DNA from: Paenibacillus taiwanensis DSM 18679
Lineage (GTDB): Bacteria > Bacillota > Bacilli > Paenibacillales > Paenibacillaceae
Assembly: GCF_000425125.1 (NCBI RefSeq)
Contig: NZ_KE384308.1
Span: forward strand, 372,692-436,691
Reading direction: 5' to 3'
DNA: 64,000 nucleotides
Shown: one piece after another, positions 28,189 through 37,496 of the stretch
How the letters are laid out: each line of letters begins with the position of its first letter
Position numbering within the stretch: position 1 is the stretch's first letter
The notes under the pieces: generated by a model
Database searches by the model: none
Told to the model about the DNA's origin: nothing
Seen by the model: only the letters and a program-made list of their open reading frames with translations
Position numbers and translations under genes: made by a program

Positions 28189-29313
28189 TTACATCCTGGT
28201 AACAAAGGATTCATACCAATGCTGAATATTCGGGCTTGGTTTCAAGCCCAGTTCATTCCTTAAATTTGAAGTTAGTTTGTCAAATAATTTTTTGACTTCA
28301 TAGGTATTGCCAAGTTCAGCTTGCAGCTTCATCGCTTCAAACCAAATTTCTTCATTGTACGGATATTTCTCTACCATGAGTAAGTACACTTGTAAAGCCT
28401 CAACCTGCTGCAGTTGCTCTCTGTGACAAAAGGCAACTTGCTGCGCACGGATAAGCCATAATGTTCTTAGCCGTTCACGTTCGCTTTCCGCCCAAATATA
28501 ATCGTATTCCCCTAAATAATCACCACGATATTGGGCTAATAGTCGATGCTGTTGGTTCAGATTATGCGGTGCAACTGGCAGTGTCATGTTGAGATCCTGC
28601 TCCCACGCCTCTACATCCAACGAGACTGTATTTGTCTCCAATCGATATCCACTGTCTGCATACTTAATATGTACGTCTACCCCTTTAAGTTTTAACACTC
28701 TACGAATCTGGTAGATCGTCGTATGCAGCAAATTGGAAGCTTTGTCTGGCTCGCAATCCGACCACATCCACTCTAATATCGATTCCTTTCGCACCGTTTG
28801 ACCACGATGATGAAGTAAATAAGCAAACAATTCCTGCGCCTTTACGGTCCGCCACTGAAAAGAATGGCTCCGCCCATCATCGTCACACAAATGAAGGCTG
28901 TGCATGCAGCAAAGCTGAAAATTGTGGCTAGACTTCGTAGCAGCCGCAGCCTTCATCAGTTGGTCGCTAGACCGCTGGAGCGTTACGGCTATTCGGCTGC
29001 GCTGTACAGGTTTAAGCAAATAGTCCATCGCGTTAAGCTCAAAAGCCTGAATCGCATATTCACTATAAGCGGTTACGAACACGATACGGATATGTGGCTG
29101 CTTTTCCATTAGCCGTTCGGCAAGCACCATCCCATTGATTTCAGGCATTTCAATATCGAGAAAAACTAGATCTATATGTTCGTTACTCGCCAGTTTAAGC
29201 GCTTCCCTCGGATCGTTAAACAGGCCCACAATTTCGACATTCGTGAACTCCTTTAAATGGTGACTCATGCTTCGCAAAGCCAGCTTCTCATCATCTACGA
29301 TCATGATTTTCAT
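28189..29313 (-). CDS. Response regulator with BTAD (SARP-like) output
   Basis: 374 residues. Receiver domain (MIVDDEK at the start, phospho-acceptor in LVFLDIEMPEING near 54, LLKPV near 105), then a winged-helix DNA-binding domain (about 140-215) and a bacterial transcriptional activation domain (BTAD) of helical repeats (about 225-370; EQLQQVEALQVYLLMVEKYPYNEEIW). This layout is common in Paenibacillus, usually next to a kinase; no kinase gene is adjacent here. ATG at 29313 is favoured by alignment to the receiver fold (AAGGGAG about 13 nt upstream); an in-frame ATG at 29343 has no ribosome site. Confidence 0.85.
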   Translation of the reverse strand: MKIMIVDDEKLALRSMSHHLKEFTNVEIVGLFNDPREALKLASNEHIDLVFLDIEMPEINGMVLAERLMEKQPHIRIVFVTAYSEYAIQAFELNAMDYLLKPVQRSRIAVTLQRSSDQLMKAAAATKSSHNFQLCCMHSLHLCDDDGRSHSFQWRTVKAQELFAYLLHHRGQTVRKESILEWMWSDCEPDKASNLLHTTIYQIRRVLKLKGVDVHIKYADSGYRLETNTVSLDVEAWEQDLNMTLPVAPHNLNQQHRLLAQYRGDYLGEYDYIWAESERERLRTLWLIRAQQVAFCHREQLQQVEALQVYLLMVEKYPYNEEIWFEAMKLQAELGNTYEVKKLFDKLTSNLRNELGLKPSPNIQHWYESFVTRM

Positions 29314-29485
29314 TATGATGTTGGCGCTCCCTTCATTGCTCATCCCAGTTATGTATAACCAACATTATAGGAGAACGAAAGCACAAGAGCATTATTTTTT
29401 TTGTAATTGAGGCTGAAAATGAGGCCTACTGTTTCCCATTTCACACATACCCAACCCTAACACCGAATGCACTTAGTTATTTATT

Positions 29486-30475
29486 TTATTTTATTCGTAA
29501 TCCAATGTTGCCAAACTGTTCGCTGTTTTTCATTCGTTGAAACGCTTGAACCGTCTCTTCCAAGGGATACATCCGATCAATTACAGGTCTAATCGAGTGC
29601 TGTTCCATATAACGCAGCATGGCTGTAAATTCTTCATGACTACCCATAGAAGTTCCGATTATACTTATCTGTGGAAAAAAAAGGGCTCGTATCGGGAATT
29701 GGACAACGTCTCCAGAGCTTGCCCCGAACGTTACAATACGTCCATTTGACTTCACTACGTCAAAATATATTGAAAATGTAGCTGGACCGATACTGTCAAT
29801 AACCAAGTCTACTTGTTGCCCGTGGAGTGCTTCGTTCCAATTCGCTTGACTGTCTAAGGCCTGATCAGCTCCATGTTTGAGCGCCATCTCACGCTTATAT
29901 TCACTTCTTGAAGTTACCGTTACCTGCGCCCCCGCAGCTTTAGCCATCAACAGCGCATACGTAGCAACGCCACTGCCGATACCAGGAATAAGCACATGCT
30001 GCCCTGGTTTGAGCTGCCCTCGTGTAAATAGAGCACGATACGCTGTTAAGGCTGCTAAAGGAAGAACACCTGCTTCCTCCCAAGTCAAATAAGCAGGCTT
30101 CGCTACGGCTTGTTGCGCTGGAACAACCACATACTCGGCAAAAGTTCCGTTCGATGGACTGCCTAAAATGATAGGCAGTTCCGGAACTTCCTCTGCAACA
30201 GGCCAGTTCAGGGTTGGATTTATGATGACGTCTTGACCTATGCTGCCCCGATCCCCCCCTTCTCCTACTTCGACGATGGTGCCCGCTCCGTCCGACCCCA
30301 AAATTAGTGGCGTGTCTTGCTCCGTCCGTGCTTTCATCAAAAATAAATCCCGATGATTTAATCCTGCTGTCCGCAGCTGTATTAGCACTTCTTCAGGTCC
30401 AGGTTGTACCCGCTCTACATGTTTGTAACTCAGCCCAGCAAGTTCTGCGTTTCCAAAATGAACCATAGCCTGCAT
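29486..30475 (-). CDS. Zinc-type alcohol dehydrogenase/quinone reductase (YogA-like)
   Basis: 329 residues of the MDR superfamily. The GroES-like N-terminal half has [14 protein letters not shown] near 38 and [14 protein letters not shown] near 58. The Rossmann half shows [23 protein letters not shown] near 165. No structural-zinc cysteine cluster is evident, so it is quinone-reductase-like rather than a classical zinc ADH. Closest named relative I recognise is B. subtilis YogA. Start at 30475 follows GGGGGAG. It is divergent from a LysR-type regulator, which probably controls it through the shared 121-bp interval. Confidence 0.85.
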   Translation of the reverse strand: MQAMVHFGNAELAGLSYKHVERVQPGPEEVLIQLRTAGLNHRDLFLMKARTEQDTPLILGSDGAGTIVEVGEGGDRGSIGQDVIINPTLNWPVAEEVPELPIILGSPSNGTFAEYVVVPAQQAVAKPAYLTWEEAGVLPLAALTAYRALFTRGQLKPGQHVLIPGIGSGVATYALLMAKAAGAQVTVTSRSEYKREMALKHGADQALDSQANWNEALHGQQVDLVIDSIGPATFSIYFDVVKSNGRIVTFGASSGDVVQFPIRALFFPQISIIGTSMGSHEEFTAMLRYMEQHSIRPVIDRMYPLEETVQAFQRMKNSEQFGNIGLRIK

Positions 30476-30514
30476 TTGATCTCCCCCTATTTGTATCTTT
30501 CTAGGAAATAGCTT

Positions 30515-30534
30515 ACTTATAACTTGCATTAAGT
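30515..30534. promoter_or_regulatory. Candidate LysR operator
   Basis: ACTTA-N10-TAAGT inverted repeat centred between the divergent reductase and LysR genes. The spacing resembles LysR-type boxes, though not the exact T-N11-A. Confidence 0.4.
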
Positions 30535-30596
30535 ATATGCCGCATGTTAGCATGAATCAAATTAATGTATTTCATATTATTGATGAGGTATTACTC

Positions 30597-31493
30597 ATGA
30601 CTATTGCCAGATTTGAAATATTTACAAAAGTAATCGAGCTTGGCAGCTTTACAAAAGCTGCCGCAGCGTTAAACCTGACGCAATCCGCCATTAGCCATGC
30701 AGTAGCTGGATTGGAAGCAGAATGGGGTGTCACTTTGCTGCTCCGTGATCGTAAACGAGGATTGCTGCTTACGGAGGTTGGACAGAAGACACTTATCCAT
30801 ATGCAGGATATCGTAAATAGCGTTAATAAGATAAAGCAGGAGCTTGCACTCGTCTCTAATCTGGAAGCAGGCACGATCCGTATAGGCAGCTTCACCAGTG
30901 CTTCTTCAGCTTTGCTTCCAAGGCTAATCGCGGAATTCCATCGAAAATATCCGCATATTGAGTTTGTATTTTATGAGGGGACATATGAAGAGATTGAGGA
31001 ATGGCTTGATACAGGCGTTGTCGATATAGGATTTGTTCTCCAACCGAATGAACATACAACATTCCATACCACTCCTCTAATAAAAGATCGGATGGTAGTT
31101 GCATTTGGGGCTGATCATAGATTCCACCAACTCCCCGTGGTCGATATTCAACAATTGGAAAGTGAACCGATGATTATGCCGAAGGGTGTTTATCGTTCAC
31201 ATGTGAATGACCTTTTTGTAGAGGCGGGTTATAAGCCTTGTATTCGTTTCGAGGTGATGGACTGTAATACAATTGCCAATATGGTGCAGGAAGGACTCGG
31301 AATTACGATCGGGCCTGAGCTGTTTCTAACAAGTCAATCCGGCATTACAACTCGGCACCTGACGCAATTAAAATGGCGCGGCATTGCATTGGCGTGCCCC
31401 TCCCTGCCAAGTGCTGCCCCAGCTGTGCGGGCCTTTTTAGCTATGGCAGAAGATATTTATAAGCCTGCACAGGCAGAGGATAAGACAGTGTAA
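30597..31493 (+). CDS. LysR-family transcriptional regulator
   Basis: 298 residues. The N-terminal winged helix (ELGSFTKAAAALNLTQSAISHAVAGLE, about 13-39) and an effector-binding periplasmic-like domain starting GTIRIGSFTSASSALLP (about 94) define the family. Start at 30597 is supported by GAGGT 7 nt upstream; readings from 30537 would run through the probable operator. It is divergent from the YogA-like reductase, the usual arrangement for a local regulator that also represses itself. Confidence 0.9.
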   Translation: MTIARFEIFTKVIELGSFTKAAAALNLTQSAISHAVAGLEAEWGVTLLLRDRKRGLLLTEVGQKTLIHMQDIVNSVNKIKQELALVSNLEAGTIRIGSFTSASSALLPRLIAEFHRKYPHIEFVFYEGTYEEIEEWLDTGVVDIGFVLQPNEHTTFHTTPLIKDRMVVAFGADHRFHQLPVVDIQQLESEPMIMPKGVYRSHVNDLFVEAGYKPCIRFEVMDCNTIANMVQEGLGITIGPELFLTSQSGITTRHLTQLKWRGIALACPSLPSAAPAVRAFLAMAEDIYKPAQAEDKTV

Positions 31494-31601
31494 TAAAGTG
31501 GCTACGCCTTATCAATATCTTTATGCTTTGGAACTGATGGCCCGATCAATATCATTTATTAAAACATTCTGGGTCTATTTTTCTCAGAAAACGCCGAAAA
31601 G

Positions 31602-31623
31602 TCCTTCAGTATTTGCTGAAGGA
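31602..31623. terminator. Hairpin between two convergent LysR genes
   Basis: Perfect 8-bp stem TCCTTCAG / CTGAAGGA with a 6-nt loop. Short T-rich stretches flank both sides, so it may serve both genes. Confidence 0.55.
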
Positions 31624-31702
31624 TTGGTTCTTATACCGATCCAAGTACTGGTTACGCCTGTTAGTGTACGTCAATAGTAATAATAGTAGTTGTCCAGCTT
31701 AA

Positions 31703-32590
31703 TTACATTGTCTGATTGGATTTCGCTTCAAAATATTCTACAACTACCTCGCGAAATTCCAGAGCAGCCCGCGAAATGTAACGATCCCTGTGCCACAATA
31801 AAGCTATCTCTCGTACCAATTCGTGATTTTCTACTTGGAGATATTTGATATGTTCACGCGCATTTCTTGCCGTGCTTGGTATGAAAGCTATGCCAATTTC
31901 GGCTTCCACAAGTGCGCTAAGCCTTGCAGGTTCATCCCCCTCATACACATATTTAGGTACAAATCCAACCGATTTGCATACAGAGTCAATTAAATCACGA
32001 GTACCGTAGCCTCTCTTTACTCCAACAAACCATTCATCCCTCAGATCTGTCAAAGATACGCTGCTTCGATCCGACAGCCGATGCCCTTTTGGAACGGCTA
32101 CAAGGATTGGGTCCATAAATACGATTTGACATTCGATATCATCCCCTACTACAGGAGGCGAAGACAAGCAATAATCAACCTCTCCTCTGTGAAGAAGTGT
32201 AACCATTTCCTGCGTGGTCAGCATTTGCACATGAAATTGAATAGAGGGACGCTTTCTCCGAAACTCTCGAAGGATACTGGGTAATGTGCTTGCGGTTGTC
32301 ACCGCTAATTCAAGTGTACTATGTTCCAACTTGGATAAATCACTAAGCTCCTGCTTCCCCTGTTCCAATTCAAATAAAGCTCTTTCTGCACGACGAAGGA
32401 AGCTGCTTCCGTACGCATTCAAGTGCAGCTTTCTTCCGATCCGATCGAATAAGGGTACCCCTAAATCCTCCTCCAAGCGTTGAATCGTTTTGCTGAGTGA
32501 CGATTGAGTTACATGCAAATTTCGTGCAGCTTCGGTCACATGTTCTAAACGAGCTACCGCGAGAAAATATTGCAATTGAAGAAGCTCCAT
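31703..32590 (-). CDS. LysR-family transcriptional regulator
   Basis: 295 residues. The helix-turn-helix ARLEHVTEAARNLHVTQSSLSKTIQRLEEDLGVPLFDR (about 14-51) is followed by the effector domain (TTASTLPSILREFRRKRPSIQFHV near 98). Start ATG with GAAGGTG upstream. It is divergent from an MFS transporter gene across a 113-bp gap carrying a matching inverted repeat, so control of that pump is the simplest reading. Confidence 0.9.
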   Translation of the reverse strand: MELLQLQYFLAVARLEHVTEAARNLHVTQSSLSKTIQRLEEDLGVPLFDRIGRKLHLNAYGSSFLRRAERALFELEQGKQELSDLSKLEHSTLELAVTTASTLPSILREFRRKRPSIQFHVQMLTTQEMVTLLHRGEVDYCLSSPPVVGDDIECQIVFMDPILVAVPKGHRLSDRSSVSLTDLRDEWFVGVKRGYGTRDLIDSVCKSVGFVPKYVYEGDEPARLSALVEAEIGIAFIPSTARNAREHIKYLQVENHELVREIALLWHRDRYISRAALEFREVVVEYFEAKSNQTM

Positions 32591-32619
32591 TTTTCACCTT
32601 CCATTCATTCCTTCAAATC

Positions 32620-32636
32620 TATGTAATTATAACATA
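32620..32636. promoter_or_regulatory. Candidate LysR operator (TATGT-N7-ACATA)
   Basis: A perfect 5-bp inverted repeat that also contains T-N11-A. It lies between the divergent LysR and MFS genes. Confidence 0.5.
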
Positions 32637-32703
32637 AAATGCGTTGGAAGGAATAAATGATTTCAAGTACGATGACATTAATACGCTACTGGAGGGACCA
32701 ATA

Positions 32704-34089
32704 ATGAGTGTTCGCAGCAGATGGTTAATGATTTCAGTTGGTCTAGGGATACTATTAAACCCATTAAATTCTTCGATGGTTTCTGTTGCTATTCCAAGTC
32801 TGCAAAATGTGTTCCAACTTGATTTTACAGGTGTTTCCTGGATTATTTTTTCTTTCTACATTGCAAGCAGCATCGCTCAACCTATCATGGGAAAGGCCAG
32901 CGATTTATTCGGTCGTAGGAAGTTATTTCTTGCAGGGCTAGTTGTAGCCTTCATTGCATCATTATTAGCTCCATTATCACCAACCTTTGGCTGGCTCATC
33001 GTATTCCGCATTGTACAATCCATCGGAACAAGCATGATGGTTGGGGTTGGAATGGCCATTGTTCGAATTCATATTATGGAGAATCAAGCGTCTGCGCTGT
33101 CTGTTTTGTCCACTTTTCTATCGGGAGCAGCAGCAATTGGCCCCTTTATTGGCGGGGTCTTAATTCATTGGTGGGATTGGCCAGCTATCTTTTTCGTTAA
33201 TATTCCATTTGTGGTGACTAGCTTTCTATTAGCATGGAGGACTATACCTAAGGACGAGCCTTCAACATTAGCTGCACGCAGCATGTCTTTTCGAAAGTGG
33301 ATTGATTTAATTGATGCACTAGGAATCCTGCTCTTCTCAGTGGGTCTAATTGCCCTACTCGTCGGAATACTCTCAGCCAAATCAAATGGGCATATCTCAT
33401 TACAAAACGTCATTGTGGGGCTTATTGGCCTCGCTCTGCTGGGGGCATTCGTACGACATGAGTTAAAAGTGACGTCCCCCTTTCTCCCTTTACGCACATT
33501 CGCCAAATATCCGGCGATGATTTGGGTTAATGTGGAATTCATGCTCGTTAACGCACTTTATTATTCAGTCTTTTTCGGGCTTCCATCCTACTTGCAATTG
33601 GTACGCCACGTCAGCGAGTTCCAAACTGGGATTCTCATGTTAAGCTTAGGCTTGTGCTCACTAGCTACTTCTCCAATAGCAGGACGTTGGATCGATAAAT
33701 CAGGACCTCGACCAGCATTGCTAGTGTCTGGCATTCTGTTGACATTTGGATCGTTGTGGCTCGTAATATTAAGTCAAACCTCACCAGTTATCAGTGTATG
33801 TTTGGCTTTGGCTGCATTCGGTATTAGCAACGGGTTAAACAATGTAGGTATGCAAGCTGTCTTGTTCCAAAGTTGTCCAAAAGAAATAATCGGTGTAGCA
33901 TCCGGATTATTTAATACATCAAGATACCTTGGAACCATTTTCTCTTCATTATTGACAGGTATCGTCATGGGAGATAAGTTCAACTTCGAGGGATTTCAAT
34001 TGCTTGGGATTATCCTTACGGTAATGGCATTCTCTTTGGTACTCATGAGTCGGCGCCGCCGGGAGTCAGGGCCATTGCAGGAATTGTAG
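32704..34089 (+). CDS. MFS drug-efflux-type transporter (DHA2-like)
   Basis: 461 residues with about 14 hydrophobic helices. Motif A appears as GKASDLFGRRKLFLAG near 60-75, and VRIHIMENQASALSVLSTFLSG followed by GAAAIGPFIGGVL near 130-155 is motif-C-like, which marks antiporters. Probably a proton-coupled exporter of toxic compounds. Start at 32704 behind GGAGGGACC; the reading from 32644 begins before the ribosome site. Divergent LysR gene likely regulates it. Substrate unknown. Confidence 0.87.
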   Translation: MSVRSRWLMISVGLGILLNPLNSSMVSVAIPSLQNVFQLDFTGVSWIIFSFYIASSIAQPIMGKASDLFGRRKLFLAGLVVAFIASLLAPLSPTFGWLIVFRIVQSIGTSMMVGVGMAIVRIHIMENQASALSVLSTFLSGAAAIGPFIGGVLIHWWDWPAIFFVNIPFVVTSFLLAWRTIPKDEPSTLAARSMSFRKWIDLIDALGILLFSVGLIALLVGILSAKSNGHISLQNVIVGLIGLALLGAFVRHELKVTSPFLPLRTFAKYPAMIWVNVEFMLVNALYYSVFFGLPSYLQLVRHVSEFQTGILMLSLGLCSLATSPIAGRWIDKSGPRPALLVSGILLTFGSLWLVILSQTSPVISVCLALAAFGISNGLNNVGMQAVLFQSCPKEIIGVASGLFNTSRYLGTIFSSLLTGIVMGDKFNFEGFQLLGIILTVMAFSLVLMSRRRRESGPLQEL

Positions 34090-34111
34090 GTACAGGGTTC
34101 ACCTAAAATAA

Positions 34112-34168
34112 TAAAACCTCCCATTTAGAGACCTATTAACACTAGGTTCTCATCAAATGGGAGGTTTA
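34112..34168. terminator. Bidirectional hairpin terminator
   Basis: TAAACCTCCCATTT-type arms (34112-34126 with 34155-34168) flank inner AGAGACC/GGTTCTC-like pairing. A/T-rich flanks lie on both sides, between the MFS gene and the convergent acetyltransferase gene. Confidence 0.7.
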
Positions 34169-34254
34169 ATCGATTGTATAGCACTATTGTGCCCGTTAGT
34201 TTAATTTGTGATTAGAGTAATCCATCATTCACGTTCTGTACATTCTCATCCTTA

Positions 34255-34926
34255 TTAAAGGAGATCATCATTATATTTTATTTCACTTTGGTAAAAGTCA
34301 TATAATTGATTAATAGAATGACTTGATAAGATGGGACTGGCTCGTTCAATTATTTCACGTTCCCAATCGAACCAACGCATTTCCTGTAACTTTGCGATTT
34401 CATTATCTGTAAAGCGTTTCTTTAGCTCTTTAGCAGGGTTGCCTCCTACTATCGTATATGGCGGGACATCTTTGACAACAACCGATCCTGCGGCAACAAT
34501 GGCACCTTCACCAATTGTCACTCCAGGCATTATCATTGCATTCATGCCAATCCAGGCATCACTTTCGATAATTGTATCCCCTTTGGGCTCGTAAGAGGTT
34601 TCAAGCTGCTCCACAAACGGATACACGGTAATCCATTCAGGATGATGATTGTGGTTTCCACCCATTAAAATAATGACACCACTTGCAATACATACGTAAT
34701 TTCCAATAATCAATTTATCCATATGCCAACCATAGTCTTCGATCGGGTTAAATAACTTACTTGATGTTTCATCTCCCCAAAGGTATCTAACGCACCCGTC
34801 TTCAAAATCATGATTATCGTAATAACCAGAATAGTAAGAGTACTCCCCTACTTCAATCATTGGGTTGGTAACAATATCCTTCAGATACTTAATTTCAGAC
34901 CAGTGGTTAAATTGATGTTGTTTCAT
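34255..34926 (-). CDS. CatB-type xenobiotic/chloramphenicol O-acetyltransferase
   Basis: 223 residues, left-handed beta-helix (hexapeptide repeat) enzyme of the XAT class. It follows the CatB pattern closely: VGEYSYYSGYYDNHDFEDG near 26, KLIIGNYVCIASGVIILMGGNHNHHPEW near 71-98 with the catalytic-position His94, then hexapeptide coils (DAWIGMNAMIMPGVTIGEGAIVAAGSVVV) and YTIVGGNPAKELKKRF. Members acetylate chloramphenicol or streptogramin A using acetyl-CoA; which drug, if any, cannot be read. The gene is preceded by its own promoter, a short leader ORF and a hairpin next to GAGGAG, suggesting inducible translation. Confidence 0.88.
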   Translation of the reverse strand: MKQHQFNHWSEIKYLKDIVTNPMIEVGEYSYYSGYYDNHDFEDGCVRYLWGDETSSKLFNPIEDYGWHMDKLIIGNYVCIASGVIILMGGNHNHHPEWITVYPFVEQLETSYEPKGDTIIESDAWIGMNAMIMPGVTIGEGAIVAAGSVVVKDVPPYTIVGGNPAKELKKRFTDNEIAKLQEMRWFDWEREIIERASPILSSHSINQLYDFYQSEIKYNDDLL

Positions 34927-34937
34927 GCTTACTCCTC

Positions 34938-34975
34938 GCTTCTAAGTAATATCACGCATTTGTTTACTTAGAAGC
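34938..34975 (-). promoter_or_regulatory. Leader stem-loop abutting the acetyltransferase ribosome site
   Basis: In the mRNA, GCUUCUAAGUA pairs perfectly with UACUUAGAAGC (11 bp, 16-nt loop). The 3' arm ends directly at the GAGGAG Shine-Dalgarno. The leader ORF stop (TAA 34970-34968) lies in the 5' arm. The loop also holds a 5-codon AUG-to-UAG ORF. A ribosome paused at the leader end would melt the stem and expose the start. Confidence 0.6.
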
Positions 34976-35021
34976 TTAATGCAGTAGCAACATTTTTGAA
35001 CCGTTTTAAACGACGAACCAT
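34968..35021 (-). CDS. Putative 17-residue leader peptide
   Basis: ATG at 35021 opens a basic 17-codon peptide (MVRRLKRF at the start, ALSF at the end). An in-frame ATG at 35030 would make it 20. GGATGAGG lies just upstream. It sits between a promoter and the acetyltransferase gene, and its stop falls in the hairpin arm. Resembles in layout the stalling leaders of inducible cat and erm genes; translation is unproven. Confidence 0.5.
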   Translation of the reverse strand: MVRRLKRFKNVATALSF

Positions 35022-35052
35022 CGCCCTCATCCTATTCCTATTTGATGGGGAC

Positions 35053-35082
35053 ATTGTAGCAGACGAGTCATTTCTTCGTCAA
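35053..35082 (-). promoter_or_regulatory. Sigma-A-type promoter of the acetyltransferase
   Basis: TTGACG (35082-35077), 18-bp spacer, TACAAT (35058-35053) on the minus strand. It predicts a roughly 120-nt leader before the ATG at 34926. Confidence 0.65.
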
Positions 35083-35162
35083 ATTATACCTCACTGTTCA
35101 TACTAATCATCCTCTGTTTACGTGACTACCATTAACCTCAAATGACTTAAACCCTTGCAGTC

Positions 35163-36071
35163 TTATAAGCGGGCAACTAGCTCCTGTGTCATCCGCTCAC
35201 ATATTTCATGTGCTGTTAGTGCAGCTTCTCCACTTGATTCACATGCTGTTCCCTGCTTCACATGCTCTATAAAATGATCAATCATATCTACAAAGCCACG
35301 ACGATACAGTGTTGTCGTCCAATCTTCAAACTTATGATGATGCTCCTGATTATGCTCAAAAGAAATCGTATTTACCATATTGTGTACAACCAACTTACGT
35401 TGATTCCCCGTCATTTCCAAGCGCTCATCGGTTACACCTGTATTACGGTTCATCATCCCGATAGCCGTCGTGCTGCCCTTGTGTAAATTCAGAACAACAT
35501 AATGAGCCTTTTGTTGCTCTAGCTTCGCTTTAACCGACACTTCGATTGGTTCACCTGCAAAATAAACAAGCGTATCTACAACATGAATAAAATCGTCAAA
35601 TAAAGTTGTTCTTAAATCAGACAGTGGGCCTGTACGGTTTTTTTGTAGAAAAATAGTCTCCGGTTCTTTTATGTGCTGCTTTACATCCCGATACATAGGG
35701 GCAAACCTACGATTAAATCCGACCATGAGCTTGACATCGCGCTGCTTCGCATACGACACAACTTGTTCCGCTTCACTTAATGTGTAGGCAATCGGCTTGT
35801 CCACAAATACATGAACTCCTGCGCTGACCAATTGCTTCACTATTTCTGGATGAGACTTCGTTGCCGTATGTACAAATGCTGCCTCAATACCAGATGCAAT
35901 CAAATCGCTGACAGAAGTGTAGGCTTGTTTGATCCGATACTGCTGCGCTGCTTGATGAACAGCCGTTTGGTTACGACTTGTAATAGACAATTCTATGTCC
36001 TGCCTCGTAGCCAATATAGGTAAATAGGCTTTGGAGGCGATATCCCCAATTCCGATCATCCCCATTTTCAT
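35163..36071 (-). CDS. Gfo/Idh/MocA-family oxidoreductase
   Basis: 302 residues. The N-terminal Rossmann fold has MIGIGDIASKAYLPIL at residues 4-19 and the typical VDKPIAYTLSEAEQVV segment near 91 with the catalytic Lys of DKP. A C-terminal mixed-sheet domain (GFNRRFAPMYRDVKQH near 118, FDDFIHVVDTLVYFAG near 159) follows. Members oxidise sugars, inositols or related polyols with NAD(P). Start at 36071 lies 8-9 nt after GGAGGG. It stands alone between unrelated genes; substrate unknown. Confidence 0.87.
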   Translation of the reverse strand: MKMGMIGIGDIASKAYLPILATRQDIELSITSRNQTAVHQAAQQYRIKQAYTSVSDLIASGIEAAFVHTATKSHPEIVKQLVSAGVHVFVDKPIAYTLSEAEQVVSYAKQRDVKLMVGFNRRFAPMYRDVKQHIKEPETIFLQKNRTGPLSDLRTTLFDDFIHVVDTLVYFAGEPIEVSVKAKLEQQKAHYVVLNLHKGSTTAIGMMNRNTGVTDERLEMTGNQRKLVVHNMVNTISFEHNQEHHHKFEDWTTTLYRRGFVDMIDHFIEHVKQGTACESSGEAALTAHEICERMTQELVARL

Positions 36072-36243
36072 CGTAATCACCCTCCGATTAATAGCGTTGT
36101 CTCAGCTTTATGAGCTTATGTTCAGTATAGCAGATTTAATCTACTTCACTCCCCCGTCCCTATACGTTCCTTCCGTGAAGAAGGTGACTTTCCTGGTTCG
36201 GTCCATTACACTAACGGTAATGATAAATTAGGAGCAGACCACT

Positions 36244-37365
36244 ATGAATGTAAAGATAGATTCGTTCAAACATCTTGTGAAGAGGCTGGCAGGTGATGGT
36301 GCTACATCGTATGCATTCAGAACGGCTTTAATCAGTCGTCTCCGTGAGATCATTCCTTTTGATGCCGCCTGTTTTACCGCGGTAGACCCACAAACTTTAC
36401 TATCTACGGGTGCGGTGACCGAAGAGGGTGTAGAGGCTATTCATCAGCGCCTATTTGAATATGAATATGTGCAGGCGGACTTTAACACCTATACTCAATT
36501 AGTAGAGTCGGATATATCCGTTGCTACATTAAGCGGTGCAACTGACGGACAACTGGAACGCAGTGCACGCTATCGCCACGTGCTACAGCCAGCGGGCTTT
36601 CAAGATGAGCTGCGAGCAGCGTTAGTTTATGATAAAGCATGCTGGGGATACTTGACCTTATTTCGCAAGCAAGGAAGCGCCTTGTTCACAGCACTTGATC
36701 GTGATTTTGTATCTGAACTGGTCCCCATTATTGCCTATCAGTTGCGAGCTATTCATCTTTCTTTGCCGGCTGAGGACAAGGTCTGGGTAGAGGAAGGACC
36801 AGGTATTGTAGTACTTTCCGATCAACTTGACATTATTTCGCACAACGATGCTGCGGTGTATTGGCTTCATCTGCTGAGACAATGGGAACACGTAACAAGC
36901 CACGTTATTCCGCGGCCGATTCAAGCTGTATGTACGCGTGCTTTAGCAGATTCAGCTGCAAGCGCTAAAGGTGCTGAAAGTGCCGGACATTCCTCACTAG
37001 CTAAAGTATGCTTACGTATTCCCGACGGGCATTATGTGACCATTCAAGCTAGCCGCCTTAACGGTCCGGCAGAGACAACCCAGCTCGCCGTTTGGATAAG
37101 TGCTGCTTCTCCCAATGACATGCTGCCCTATTTGTCTGAAGCTTATGGATTATCTGAGCGCGAAAAGCAGATTCTCGCTTGTGTTGTTAAGGGACTCTCT
37201 ACGAAACAATTGGCCGAATCCCTTCACATTTCAGCCTATACCGTGCAGGACCACCTCAAGTCCATTTTTATTAAAACAGGCGTAACGAGCCGTAGAGAAT
37301 TGTTATGGCGCTTGTTCTCGCGATTCCACGTATACGATACACCCGACACTACACATTTAAAATAA
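36244..37365 (+). CDS. LuxR-type HTH regulator
   Basis: 373 residues. The C terminus carries a clear GerE/LuxR helix-turn-helix (YGLSEREKQILACVVKGLSTKQLAESLHISAYTVQDHLKSIF, about 302-343). The first ~290 residues look like a GAF/PAS-type sensory region (REIIPFDAACFTAVDPQTLL near 30), but no ligand motif is recognisable. AGGAGC precedes the ATG. A terminator separates it from the sigma-54 activator downstream, so a link to lysine catabolism is only positional. Confidence 0.82.
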   Translation: MNVKIDSFKHLVKRLAGDGATSYAFRTALISRLREIIPFDAACFTAVDPQTLLSTGAVTEEGVEAIHQRLFEYEYVQADFNTYTQLVESDISVATLSGATDGQLERSARYRHVLQPAGFQDELRAALVYDKACWGYLTLFRKQGSALFTALDRDFVSELVPIIAYQLRAIHLSLPAEDKVWVEEGPGIVVLSDQLDIISHNDAAVYWLHLLRQWEHVTSHVIPRPIQAVCTRALADSAASAKGAESAGHSSLAKVCLRIPDGHYVTIQASRLNGPAETTQLAVWISAASPNDMLPYLSEAYGLSEREKQILACVVKGLSTKQLAESLHISAYTVQDHLKSIFIKTGVTSRRELLWRLFSRFHVYDTPDTTHLK

Positions 37366-37373
37366 CAAATAAG

Positions 37374-37415
37374 GGAGTGACATCTATTCGAGCAATCGAG
37401 ATGTCACTCTTTTTC
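37374..37415 (+). terminator. Intrinsic terminator
   Basis: GAGTGACATCT / AGATGTCACTC stem with inner TCGA pairing, followed by five T residues. Confidence 0.92.
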
Positions 37416-37496
37416 TAAGGCGAAATGGTAGGGGTAAATGACGCGGCTTCCGCATATTCATAGAATGATCGCTATTTTGTACAGGCAGGTGAGTGG

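Noticed and set aside
37416-37496. Possible sigma-54 promoter before the activator gene
   Set aside because: No GG-N10-GC pair with TGGC/TTGC context was found there.
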